From: Viscum album
Taxonomy: Eukaryota; Streptophyta; Magnoliopsida; Santalales; Viscaceae
Direction of reading: 5' to 3'
DNA: 64,000 nt
Assembly (NCBI GenBank): GCA_963277665.1
Contig: OY728128.1
Span: forward strand, 1,863,794,988 to 1,863,858,987
The translations under genes and the position numbers were made by a program. Under the pieces are notes generated by a model, which worked only from the letters and a program-made list of their open reading frames with translations, was not told the origin of the DNA and did not search any database. Shown here piece after piece: positions 24,772 through 37,604 of the stretch (its first letter is position 1; every line of letters begins with the position of its first letter).

Positions 24772-27700
24772 AATGACCTATGAAAAAATTTATCGTATGT
24801 AAGATATTGATGGATCTGATATCTTCCTTAAAATGGATTAGTAAATGAGGATCAGAATGACTCAAAGGGGTAGCTCTAGATACTAGATAAATAATGTTTG
24901 TAAATTTTTCATACTTCTAGGATATTCCATATATGTGTCACAACATGTGAAATTAAAGGTAATCATGAAAAACATAGTTATTTAATGGTACTGGAGTAGA
25001 TGACCGAAACTATTATAAAGGGGTGTCCTATAAAGAGTGAACTCTAACCGAGTTTTTTAGTTTAGAGATCATACAGAAAGATGTTATCCAAATAATTTAT
25101 GGTCATTTATTGAGGTCCAAGACCATCTAGTTTAATATTTTTTTTACTGAGGATTATTGGTTATTGTGATTAAAGTCTTTTATCTTGGATTAATATTCCA
25201 TGCCATTTAGGGTCATGTGACAATGATATATGTCAAGTGTTTTAACAAAATGAAAAAGAGAATGGTATTCTATGAAGTTTAGCAAGATAAAACTAGGATT
25301 AAATTATATATTTTGAAATTCATATAATTAGGATAGGGGACCTGAAATTATATTATGTGAAATATTTCTTTAGGTACCTCATTTTGATGCGAGGAAAATT
25401 GGATTCCATGTCCATAGTGATCAATGAGTGTGCACCATTAGTGTAAACCTTATGAATGGAAATGGGACCTTAACATATAGGTTCTAACAGAAATGGATAT
25501 CTTTTTTGTATCAATGGTACTCTTAATGCTAATAAAAAATCACATTATATAAATGGATGATGGTAAAACGTCTTTTTGAATACTAAAGACACTAGATTTT
25601 GATGAAAAAAAGATTTTGTAGTTCCTAGAGCCTATTTTATTTAATGGATTCTAGTTCATTTAGATTGATTTGGGACCATTCATCAGAAAAATAATCATAA
25701 ATAACTATCTATAGAGATGTTAGATGAACCTCGATGGAAAATAATTCCTCTATTTCATGAAGTATGTAGTATGGAGTCACATGTGTGAAAGTCTGAGTCA
25801 TTTTATGATATCCCCATGAGGTATTATAGAGTGCCTTTAGTAAATCTTCTTATTTTGATCCTCTTCTATATAATGTTATAAAATAATTTTTTAAATTCAT
25901 TTTTTTGAAATTGATAGAAATAATTATTGTCATATGAGATATTATTCTTCCTGAAAAAACTTATTTAGCACATTGGATCAATAATTATTACCATTTTACA
26001 TGACAATGGTGCGTGGAATCAGGGGAAAATGAATAATTTGTAATTTAACAACATTAATCACAAACCATGTCTCTAACTCCATGAAGTGAATGGCATTATA
26101 CGATTTTGAGAATAAAACAGTGCACATAAAGATTAACTTCAAATTTTAGGTCATTGTTGATAGGAAGGACCCATGGTCTTGATTTCCAAAACAGAAAGTA
26201 TAATAATACTGGATGGTGTAGAGGATCTATAGAGGATTGTTTAAACAGTTCAAATCAAAGTGGCATGTGTGAATCTTTTTGTTGAATTCCATGTACTTAG
26301 GTATAATCTTGGGATAAAAGTAGTCCAATATTTAAATGTGGTGAGAGAGATTCACTCCTCTATAATGATACTCACCTAATCCATGAGGAACTCTTGTAGG
26401 AATTGATAGATTTTAGTAACCAAGATATTATTTAGAAGGTTTAAATCAAATCAACAATTTTATAGGACTCGCTATGAGTTTTGGATTCTATATACAATGT
26501 CATTTTATTCAGTTTTAAATATATTTCCTCACTCACCCTATATTTATTATAGCATTCCATATTGGATATACTCATTACAGGTAGTCATAAATAAGTTTCT
26601 TGTTATGTAATTGTGACATTTTAGGGTTATTATAGGGTAGAGAAAACGTTATTTTTATTTACTTATTATCCCTTCTCATCAAGACCAATGGAAAATCACA
26701 TTCTGAATCACCATGTTGATGATCATGTCATTATGGGGAGACTAATCATTGGATGAAATAATGTTATAAAAATATTTATCAAAATCATTTTGGGACTATG
26801 GGACATTAGATACCTTTTCTTATGGGGAACATCAAATCATGGTTTTGCTGGAGAAAAGGGAAAAGCTCGTGTTTGATAATATTATAGTCTCTATTAGTTA
26901 TTTTTATGATTATAATAGAGTCTACCTTTATATTCATCTATGATATGTGGATCTGATGGGATAACTAATGACTAGTGGAGAGGGAATGATATTTAGACTC
27001 AATTTTTTTATCCTCCTCGAAAGGAGGAATTGGTATGGCATAACAACCTTTGAGGGGATAACAAGGACAACTCCAAGACTACCACGATTGAATTTAGGGT
27101 TGTTAATCCTAATATTATTTAACAAAAATTATTTACTATAAAATAGTATACGAAATTATAAAATTACTCAATTTATAGAGATAATTTATTTCTAATGATA
27201 CTGAACATCCAAGGAATACTCTCTATGGGTTATTTGGGTCATAGGGAAATATGAAAGTTATTCTACACTGATAGGAATATAATGGATGAACCTACATTGG
27301 AACTAATAAATTATCATTTAACACCATTATATATATTGACAAAATATTATATGACCATGTATGTACCTTAGTGGTTTGATTCAAGAGATCAACTAGACCA
27401 CATAATGTTGCAGATAATGGTGAATCTTCTTCAGTAGAAATACCATGCTCTGGAAATTATTTGATGTGGTATAATATCAATAATTGGTTCCTATAATCAT
27501 GATACTTATCTAATATATACTATTTTCATTTCCCACAAATTCATTCTAATAAAATAGGGTGTCAAGTTATCTCTTTACGGAATTCACATAGAATACTAAT
27601 GGTTTCCTTTAGACATGTGACATAAGAAAAGGGGGTTCTATTGGTACTACTTGATGACATTGAAAACACGTCAAAAATATTAATCCATGTGATTAAACAC

Positions 27701-30700
27701 ATATTTATTAATTATCATTGATAAGTACATGCATATTTTTTCCATGCTAGTGAAAAAACAACAAATGTATGATATTCTCCCAACAAATCCTTATAAATAT
27801 TTAAGATTTCATGGAGGGGAATTTTCAATGATGGTAATATTATTGTTTAGATTATAGTAAATACTTCTAAACATGATGGTCTAATATACAGATTTGGGGG
27901 TTATAACCCCAAATTAACATTTTATGGGTTTCAACTCTAAATTATGGACATAGAGAACAATGAATCAATTCATCAAGATTGTTGAGATAGTTCTATAATT
28001 TGGGATATTTACCACTCAATTGACCATGTAGAACTCCACTATATTTCTTGGGAGGGGAATATAGATTTAATGAATGGTTCTCTAGAATGTTTCTCCAACA
28101 TTATTTATTTTGATGTTCATCACATAGAAGTAATAAATTCATTAGTGTGCCCGAAATTTTGTGACCTCTTCATACACAGGGGACATCCCCATTTAATTTG
28201 TTCAATAATATTCATCCATGATGTAGAGGTCATGCAAGAAATTGGTTGTGAAAATAACTGGCTTTATAACTATGATGGGGAATTCTACCTTTGGGAAATT
28301 CTGATTGTGGCCTTGGATGTTGATACAAATATTGATCTAACCCTTCGTATTCCTATCTATTATAATGTTTTCCGTACATTTAGGGTAAAAAAATCATGAT
28401 GATATTGGATTTGATCCGGATGTCAACATCAACATTGAATAATTATTTATGGGTGGGGTATATCCTTTTGGGTACCCATTTAGAAATATGGTGTCTAGTG
28501 GTTGGACATAGAATGTGATTGGTGAATTGAGGATCATGAAATGGATTCTCCCTGTATTTCCATGTGAATACACAAAATGATTCTTTAGTAATGTGAAAAC
28601 TCCCTCTTACTCATCAAAATACATGGATACAATAGTTAGTTTCTTAATTGAATCTTCTTTAGTAACACAAATCTCCCATATCCACTCATCAAAATTAGTA
28701 AAAAATAAATATAGAAAGCTAAGAGGGGATCTTTTCATGCTTTCATCATCATAGGCATGAACTATGTATAAAGGATTAAAATCCACTTGAACATGATATT
28801 TCATGTGAAATCAACATTTAGGGATGGGTTAGAATATTTCAAATTAGATACATGTTTTTATGGTTCTACAAATACCATGATAACAGAATCTATGGCTCGT
28901 ATCTAATGTTTTTTTACTAGTGAAATCCACCTTCAATGTAAAATCATCAAAAATTATTTGACTTCTATTATTTCACTCCTTTTTTTCAACAAACATCGGC
29001 TATCAACCCATTGAAATGAATTAGGTGGACTTTATGGGATATAATGAGGAAGTTATTCATAGGATTCATACAAACATGTCCCTCAAATGTAAAGAAAGTT
29101 GTCTTGGAGCACTCAATTTCACTTTGGAATGACCATTTGATATCAAAGCTATGAATTGTTTTTTATAAATGGTTGATATATTGTATAAATATAGTTGTTT
29201 AAATTATATTGGGGACAAATAAGTTTGAGTATCACGTTATTAGGGTAAATGAAACACTAATATTCATTACACATGGACTTATTTATTGGCCTTTTTAATA
29301 ACCAGTGTCAGGGTAATGAATTTCACATGAGTCAAAGGGGGTGGAATCACTATGTATCACCCCCTAATCAATAATTTTCATATTATTTAAGGAAACTATA
29401 ATATGAAAGTAGGATTTCAAATTGATTTCGTAGCCACGGTTTTCCATTCAAGATAGTTAAAATTGTGTACTGTTAGAATACTATGAATTTTTTATCTGAT
29501 ACATAATCATAAAAATAGACTATTTGATGGATATTTATGAATGTAATCAGATCAATTTTATCATTACCTAATCATTATTATGTTTAGGTATAGATCAGCG
29601 ATTGTATATCCCACATTATAGAACCTTTAGGTTGGGATTATATTGATTCCAATTCCCGAGTCTACCGAGGACTAATGTACATCGATGGAAATGATCTTAT
29701 TTGAGGTATAGAGGGGTGCTATATGGATTTGTATGATTGTTCACTCATGTTATACAATGTATGAGATTTTATACTTGTAGTATTCATTCACTCTGAACCT
29801 TTTATGGTGGATTTTAGTAGTAGCTACATCAGTCAGAAAGTAATGATGCATCTTTAAGGATTCTATGAGGTCATTTGAGGTACGTTTGATATGTGGACCA
29901 TGTCATAGATTGATATCTATGTCAGGATACAAATAACATGTTTAATCATGGTAAATTTCAATGATGGGTGATTTTTTAATCACCCACAGGGTTACTCCAA
30001 TACTAGAAGTGTCGAAGTCCTTGCCTATTGATGTGGGGGTTCCTTGTTGGCACTTATTGAATGTTTCTAATGGTGAGATGACTATGGATATACTAGGTTA
30101 TCAAACAACTGTATAGGCCACAAAGATAAAATAGATGGACCTTCTAGGAGAGGATATTCTTCTTTGGAATAAAGAAACACAATCTTATTATCATAAAAAC
30201 ATAAAAATTATTTTTATAGATTTTCCCTCCTGTAATTTTATTATATGGGTAGCATCCTTCAATAGCTCAATAATTTCCTTGATAGGGCTCAAGAGGTAAC
30301 AGAAGGTGTGCATACCCCATTTGTTTGGAAAAATTATCCAATAAAAATTTGCAATTAATAGTGTAATTTTATTGATCTTCATCACAGTATTCCTCCGGAT
30401 CCAACTAGGCCATGGGTAATCCTCTAAATATGATGGTCAACAAGTCCATAATGGTTTACAATGTCTTTTGAACCTACATAGTCTCTTGAACAACCTTACA
30501 ATGCATAATCAAATATTTAAATCCATGTATTTTTTAATCTAAAAGAACCATTGAAGATGGTGAATATTACGAGGGATGTGTTTTAAGATGCAACCATGCA
30601 TTAATTATCCTATGGGATTAGGTGGTCATGTTTTATACTAGACAATTATCGAACATCAATAATCCATAGAAATACAATTTGTAAGCCCCAGATTCCAATG

Positions 30701-30996
30701 TTTTCATTTATGATGGTTATAAAATACATGACATTATATTTATGTTTTCATTTCTACTATGTTATGATCTACCATGATTTATAGATAGTCCTTCAGAAAA
30801 AAAACTCCAAGATTGTGTACATGTGGAACAAAAGGATCGGTAAATAGTAAGAATGTTTATTAAAATAATAATATTGCAGTTTGATGATGTTCATAATATT
30901 TATAAATTTATTCCCCATAAAAATTATTAATAAACTATCAAAATTAACATCTTTACTAGTGTTTTCACTGTTTTTAAGTTTAAATATAGGCCAAGA
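24772..30996. other. Unassigned decayed DNA between elements A and B
   Basis: No supported gene in 6.2 kb. The longest open frame is 109 codons on the + strand (28,070-28,399). Its translation has no recognised motif and is flanked by stop-dense DNA, so I do not call it a gene. A short hairpin-capable sequence (TCCTCCTCGAAAGGAGGA) lies at 27,011-27,028. No LTR termini, primer site or pol motifs were recognised. This is probably old repeat-derived or host intergenic DNA. Confidence 0.35.
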
Positions 30997-32109
30997 TGTT
31001 ACCACCAACAATAACACCCTGAATATTTTAAAGAGGAAAATCATGTTCAATAATGTGGATGAAATGAAAAGGAAAAATTAATAGAGAATATAAAAACCTA
31101 AAAACTTTTTAAATATATATATTTAAATACATTTAGTCCTTTAAATCAGTCAAAATTCATGTAACATTGGGTTTGAATGAAACATGATACACATTTAAAA
31201 TATTATTATTTAAGAATACCCATTATAACCATGGTGTAAAAATGGTGTTTTAAATTGATGTAAAAAAAATATGAAGCTTCTATATTTCCCAAATGAATAA
31301 AATAAATTCAATACTTATCTATATATTAGAAAAAAACTATAACAATTTACATGATAAATAAATTTTTCCTTAAGACAATATTTTTTTAAAAGGCTATTTA
31401 TTACTAATTTCGGTACTTAAATTTAAATTAACATTACCCCTTTAAGAAAATTTATTTCAGAAAATAAATATAATTTTTTGAATTTGAATGTCAAAATTTA
31501 CATTGGGTGAAGTTTCCATATTTTTCAGAAAATATTTATTTTTTTATGAATAGAATAAAATACAGATTTTTAGTGATAATTGTATTTCCATTTAAATTAT
31601 TTAATAGATAAATTGTACATTAAATTTTTTCAATGTAAAATTAGTTAAATTATATTAAAATTTATCATTTTCATGTCGTTGGGATCAATTTCATATTGAT
31701 GTTTGAAATTAAAACATTCTATACATATGAGAATTTTCCCTATGGGAAACCAATCATTCATTACATATGTTGTAAAATTTTAAATTGATTTCTGTAAATT
31801 TTTTTATTTTAATTTAGAAAAATGGATTAAATATATATAAAAATTATAATTTATATTATTTTATAATTTAATATTAATATTTTACTAATATTAGTAGTGA
31901 TGCATTTAAAAATAAATTACTGCATTTTGGATAAAAATGAGTTTATATGGGTTAAAATAAGATATAAAGGTTAAAAATTAAATTAAACCTATAAAAAACC
32001 GATTTTATGGACACATTTAAACAATATATAACTATGTATATTTAACAAAAAAAAATTAAGTTTTTTGGTAGGAAAAATACGTTGTCATCAATTTATCTTT
32101 TCAAAATTT

Positions 32110-32150
32110 ACATGTGCTCCCTCTCCCCACATATAAAAGGCCACTCAATC
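32110..32150 (+). promoter_or_regulatory. Element B 5' LTR TATA region
   Basis: TATAAAA at 32,132-32,138, preceded by a CTCCCTCTCCCC tract, occupies the same place relative to the downstream GGAGGTAAAATATT motif (32,307) as the TATA regions of A and D. The matching site in B's 3' LTR (~48,735-48,760) has lost the TATA. Confidence 0.55.
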
Positions 32151-32474
32151 TTTTCCCCTCTTCGTAGTTACAAAGATATTTAGTTTATATAAGAAAAATC
32201 CTAATAAATTAAATACATCCATACCTAGGACATTGATTTTTCCTATTCAATACAAATACCTCCAATGAAAGCTTTATTTATAAAACTGAAGTGGCTCTAT
32301 TAAGAGGAGGTAAAATATTAAAACGTGTCTATTTGTTTTATTTATTCTTCCACATCATTCAGAAAATATACATCCCTGATAATTTAATAAATCACTAAAT
32401 TATATATACTAATATTTTATAATGTTAATGAATAAACCTAGATAAATATCCAACATAATAAAATGTGAAACAAA

Positions 32475-33088
32475 TCTGTCGATTATTTGAACGGTGGATT
32501 ATCGTCAAGTGAACAGATATAGTTATTTATCCAAAACCTCCTTCCTAGGATGTATATAAAGATGTATTTATCATATATCTATATATTAAAATTATTTTAT
32601 TAATATGATTTTTTAATTATTTTATCACATATACCATTATACATTTTATTTCATAGGAGTTATAATAACTTTTCCCATATATACTATAGTCTACCGGATC
32701 ATGAAGCTATCTGATCGATTTTTCTCTTCTGATATAGATGAAATGTAGTTAAGTAAAATTAAATTTATATATGTGATATATATGATCTAAAAATAATTAT
32801 GGAAATATAATATATCATATAACTTTATACTTTCTAATCTTCCACAAAATAATACTATTTCTCATGCATACGTGTGGACTACTGCCTCCACATAATGATA
32901 TGAAATGGTCTTCATTTTATTTTCATATGGATATTAATAAGGATGTATTTGATTCATATAAATATTAAATATTAAATAATTATGAATATTAAAATTTGAA
33001 TGAAAATTTATTTTCCTTTCATTCTATCTATCTAGAAAAATGGAAACAATGTTCATGCATAACTACAACCTACCGTCTCCATGAATAG
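32475..33088 (+). repeat. LTR subrepeat array, about four copies at ~185-190 bp (element B 5' LTR)
   Basis: Related motifs start near 32,480, 32,680, 32,865 and 33,050. The last two are clearest: GCATACGTGTGGACTACTGC followed by CTCCACATAATGA, and GCATAACTACAACC followed by TACCGTCTCCATGAATAG. The same four-step array is seen in B's 3' LTR at 61,341, 61,529, 61,712 and 61,894. The first two copies here are weak on their own. Confidence 0.55.
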
Positions 33089-34094
33089 CATTACACCCCA
33101 AACATAATTTTAAATGTAATAATAATAATTTTGTTTATTATTTTTATTACCTTTCTTGAATATAAATTTCAATGTTTTATTTAAAAATACACTAATGAGG
33201 AAAGGAAATGTTTTATCTAAACACTAAGATGTTGCATTGATGCATGGGATTACAGTTACACAAGGAAAATCATTTCAATACCTAATTGACCAAACAAAAT
33301 ACCACCCTACATTGCCACAATACCTATTAAGTAGCCCTTTCCCATTGAATCCTCTAAAACAAAAAAACAAATACTGACAATAATATTTATAGTACAGAGA
33401 GTCAAGGAAATTTAGAGCAACATCCTCTTAGAACAAGAAATAACCATGATCCTAGGAATACATTGAAATGGTATTTGTATATGTAAGTTTTAATTGGGGA
33501 ATTAATGGATTTTTTTTAATATGACAGTTGGATTTGATAATTATTATAAAATTTTATAACCATTAAGTATTTTTGGTGTTTTGACAATTTTATGTATTCT
33601 ATGTATTTAAGTATTTAATTAATTTAAATTATTTTTAGTAAATTTGGTAAATTAATAGATTTGAATGTTAGAAAGTAAAATTTTTAGTTTATAAATTTGT
33701 GTTTTTAAGTAAATGTAATATTTAAAAAATAACACCTATTGATGTTTTAAAAGCAGTGCTTTCTTATTAATATTTTAATAGAAATAAATTGTTATCAATT
33801 ATTTCATAAAAATATATATTGAAAGTGTTAAAACATATGTGGGGAGGCCTCAAATATGATGGAGAACCCACATGGGGTCGACCCTAGCAATAAGAGACAT
33901 CTACCCGAGTGCCTAGGCTCATTAAGGTGTATCGAGTAGCACTAGAGCAAAACCCCAAAGTCGTGGCATGAGGCAGTTCGTGAAATAGTGTGAGTGTAAG
34001 AGTGTGTGTATGCATAGGGTGGGCCAATGCCCTTTGATGGGGTCCTATGTATAATTACTACTCTGTGTGTGTTTGTTTCATCGAGTGGAAGGCA

Positions 34095-34155
34095 ATGTCC
34101 TTGATCCTTATAAGGTGGCCCCAATACCCTCCCTGTTTCAATGTGGGATGCAGAT
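34095..34155 (+). promoter_or_regulatory. Candidate element C core promoter
   Basis: CCTTATAAGGTGG at 34,106-34,118 followed by GTTTCAATGTGGGATGC is repeated in the 3' LTR (39,485-39,497, then GTTTCGATGTGGGACAC). A TTATAAGG box followed by an ATGTGGGAC box is a frequent pattern in plant LTRs. Calling it the promoter is inference. Confidence 0.4.
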
Positions 34156-34199
34156 TTTTCCATAGAACGTGATCTTGGCCATACGATCTTGTCGCATGA

Positions 34200-34535
34200 T
34201 ATATCAACTATTTTCACCATTTCAGACTTCAAAACACCACCACAGATCATTTCTTCCCCATTTTTTAGTTGTCTGTTCAAACTGCATTCAATCTAGGCCA
34301 CTACACTTTTTTAAAAACCACAGACTGATTGTGGTCATCTGATATGATCCATGATCTAATCTTCACCATCCACCATTTTAAACAACATTGTATCATTTCT
34401 GGTCATTTGATTAGATTTTAGGATTGATCTAGACCATCAAAAGTCTAGCTACAAGTTTCCTTCTAAAAGCAATTAGGGTTAATCTCAACCCTTAAATTAG
34501 ACCGGGCTTAATCTGGACCACCGAATCCTTTCTCC
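34200..34535 (+). repeat. Short GACCATC-type repeats in element C LTR
   Basis: A loose motif of the form (G)ATCT-ACCATC-GAT recurs about every 35-60 bp (GGCCATACGATC, CACCATCCACC, GGTCATTTGATTAG, GACCATCAAAAG, GACCACCGAATCC). The 3' LTR shows the same series at ~39,545-39,905. It is likely a simple internal repeat of the R/U5 region. Confidence 0.4.
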
Positions 34536-35017
34536 ATCCTTCTTCCTTATGGTGCCACACCAGTCTAATCCGAACATGTTAACTCTAGGCCCTCTCTAGC
34601 CCCACTTTCTCATGATGAAACTTTACATATTCTCCATGACCTCTTTAGTTTGGCTTCTTCATTTTCTTAACCAAGGGTGGTTTTATTTTCAACTAAAAAT
34701 CATGTTCCATGAGTCAGATCCTTGTCCTCCTCTCTTTTTATATTTTTAGGGTGCCAATTAACCCATTTTCATGTTGAATTTTTGATAATTAACTCTTTTT
34801 TTCAATTGATTTAATCTATTAGGATAAATAATTCGAATCATTGGTTTTACATAAAAACCTCACTTTCCACACACTAAGACCACATGGAAAATTCTTTTAT
34901 CAAGCTGACCCTCTCTCTCTCTTGGTTCTTATAACTCTCATCCTTCTATAATTTGAACCTAGTAAAGGGTTTAAAAATTTTCAATTACTTTTGTAATCTT
35001 TTACATATATATTTATA

Positions 35018-35890
35018 ATATATATATATATATATGAGTATGATTATATTTATTGAATACTATTTTCATATGTGATATGTTATTCTTGATTCAAAGGGAT
35101 TATTTTTATTAAAAAACACCTTTAATTGTAAGGGATTTAATTATTTTCAATTTATTTTGTAATCATATATATATATAATCATGTAAAATAACCTCCTTAT
35201 AATTCATTTTTAATACATGAATTGTTTATCTAGATGTAATGGATATTCTTACAAAAATATTCATGTTGTAAGGGTATGATTTTATGTTCTTCTTTTCAAT
35301 TTTATTTTACATATATATATATATATATATATATATCTGTATGTGTGTGTGTGTTTATATACACATATAGTGCTTAATGTTTTCATAATATATATATATG
35401 ACCATTATGAGAACTCATGTTCTTATTAGGAATTTTAATTAATTATTAGTTAATTTTTTAAGTATAAGACTTTTTCATAATTAGGAATCACCAAAAATTC
35501 CAATGAATTACGTAAGTGAAATATTTAAGTTATAATTGTTTTTAGAAATTTAAAGGAAAAAAATTTCAAATTTTATGAAACCAAAATCATGTTATATGAA
35601 TACCATTTGGGATTATACACTTATTTCCATCACGAGGAATACTCATGTTCTTTGAATAAATTATACATCCATGAAAACTTCCTATAAATGGATGTTTATG
35701 TGTTTTGATTGAAAATATTAAATACATGGATAAAAGAAAGTATTTCTTGTAGTTATGAAAAGGGTATGTGTCAAGAAGTTTAGTTTTTAATGAGTTCATT
35801 TCCATGATTTTTAATGATCAAACATTTATACGTAAATATAAGTGCATGTGAAGATTTTTGTTTGTATATATATATATATATATATATAAG
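35018..35890. repeat. TA/TG microsatellites in element C 5' LTR
   Basis: TA runs at 35,018-35,035, 35,311-35,336 and 35,865-35,888, plus a TG run at 35,343-35,354. Comparable runs sit at matching places in the 3' LTR (40,398-40,420, 40,551-40,592, 40,720-40,736, and CA/TA at 41,271-41,297), so the seeds were already in the element before insertion. Confidence 0.7.
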
Positions 35891-37592
35891 AGATCATGTA
35901 ATACCTTGAAAATTTATTTTTAAATAAAAATACTGTTTTTCTGTGAGAATATAATCTTTTTTAATGGAAATTGATAACAAAAATCTATTTTGTTATTGGG
36001 TGGCTTACTTTTTTTAAATGTGGTTATTTTCTAGACTTTACAGTTGTTATTTCTTGTACTTATATTTATGTGAATACATTATTATTTATCAAAAAAGAGG
36101 TTAATCTTTTATTTCTAAATCTATTTATGAATGAAACGTATTTTCTATTTTCATTATTTCATGGTATGATCTTTTTATAACCATAGTATCATAATGAAAT
36201 TATTCATTATTTTATGTGACATGTTAAAACAATATATCATTTAATGTGTGAAAGATATCATTTCTTATGTGAAATAGTATTCACACTTCATGGAATGCAC
36301 AACATAGATTGTTATGGAAAACGTCTAATTTAAAAATGTCATCTTTGGATTCTAGAGAACATGCATTTATTTGTTTCATTGTACAACTTATTTATGCTTT
36401 AAAAATTAATACAACTATATTAGTTAATGGGTTTAATATTTATATTATACTATATCGATTATGAATTAAAATTTTCAATGTTTTATGGGACACTATGTAT
36501 TTTTTAATGAAATTATTTAATCCGTGAAAAAATTAAATAAATCAAAGTGTAATGGAACACTTTGGTTTAATGAAATATTCTTATTAGACATATTAGTAAT
36601 GTATGGGTCATTTTATGTGATGGATGAGTCCCTATATAGCCTCTCTATGCATCTGTTGGTCTTACTAGAAAAACTAGGTCTTGGAATGAGGCCTTGACAG
36701 AATGATTATGAGTGGTATTGGCAGGAGGCCTCAATAGAATGTTTATGATTGTCTTGAAATATGAATTCCCCCATACTGATCCTAGTTAGTGGAATAATGT
36801 GTGATTATTTAGCTAGTCAAATACCCATGTACAAACATCAACCTCTTATGAACAGGTGTTATTCAGTTTTATATTTCCATGTGGGCATGGCTTGATGTTT
36901 TATATACTTGTATTGAAATTCATTAAAATTTATGTTTTGAAACCACAAAGATTATTGATATTGTATTATGTTCAATTTTAAATAAATAATATTTCATGAG
37001 TAAATAATTATATAATCTAATGGAATGTCATAGAATTATTATTTTTGGTCATTATCCAACTTATAGTAATAACTAACTGAATTTATGTTCAAGTATGTGC
37101 ATATTTTATAAATCATTCCATTTATAACTCGTAAATAGGTTATTAATTTTTAGAGAATGGGTTATCTTAAACGATGTATCAGAATATCTCAAGAAAATAG
37201 TGAATACATGTTATGTGAAATATTAATTTTCATCATTTTAATGCATGTGTTATAAAGAAATAGTTTAATGAAAAATTATTTGTTATTGTTTTTTGAATAC
37301 ACCTTACTAGGAATTGTTTCTCACTACGTGTATTTTAAATTATTTTTTACTTGTTTAGTTAAAGTGAAATAATTATTTTCTAATGTGGAATTGTTTCTCT
37401 GATAATGTCAATTAGAATATGTAATTTTATATTTAAATGTAAAATTTGATTCTAAATCTCCCAAACCATGGCCGGTAAAAGATCTGTTGTTAAGTGATGT
37501 GTTTGGTGAATATTTGGTTACATTTCTAAAAATAATTACACAACTTCTTTTTAGCATAGACTCTGGGAAACTGGGTTCTGGGTCCTTATAGT

Positions 37593-37604
37593 TGGTATCA
37601 TTGG
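37593..37604 (+). promoter_or_regulatory. Element C primer-binding site (initiator tRNA-Met type)
   Basis: TGGTATCATTGG lies two bases after the 5' LTR end. Its first eight bases match the plant initiator tRNA-Met site exactly. It is the same primer class as A and D. Confidence 0.75.

Larger units (their letters stand above)
30997..33088 (+). repeat. Element B 5' LTR, left part
   Basis: Begins near TGTTACCACCAACAA. The block at ~31,140-31,235 (TTGGGTTTGAATGAAAC...CCATTATAACC) matches 47,770-47,825 of the 3' LTR. A TCAGAAAATATT...ATGAATAG block at 31,527-31,550 matches 48,132-48,160. A TATA region lies at 32,110-32,150 and four subrepeat copies at 32,480-33,085. It stops at the insertion point of element C. 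Confidence 0.7.
33089..37590 (+). repeat. Element C 5' LTR
   Basis: Starts near GCATTACACCCC and ends CCTTATA before the primer site. Landmarks shared with the 3' LTR in order: a TCCAAAATACAC-like block, GGCCTCAAATATG...GAGAACC (33,845), CGAGTAGCACTAGAG (33,924), CCTTATAAGGTGG (34,106), a GATGTGGGA-type box (34,140), CTTTCCACACACTAAGA (34,863), TA and TG microsatellites (35,018-35,890), and the U5 block (36,620-36,720). No open frame here is supported as a gene; the 112-codon minus-strand frame at 33,942-34,280 falls within the repeat and is not kept in the 3' LTR. Confidence 0.8.

Noticed and set aside
27011..27028. Hairpin TCCTCCTCGAAAGGAGGA as a terminator or miRNA precursor
   Set aside because: The stem is only ~7 bp, there is no T tract, and there is no gene beside it. 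Such short inverted repeats are expected by chance.
33942..34280. 112-codon minus-strand frame
   Set aside because: It lies inside the C 5' LTR, has no recognised domain, and is not kept open at the matching place in the 3' LTR.
35311..35354. Long TA/TG run as a possible replication origin or matrix-attachment site
   Set aside because: It is a microsatellite repeated in both C LTRs. Composition alone does not support an origin or attachment site.
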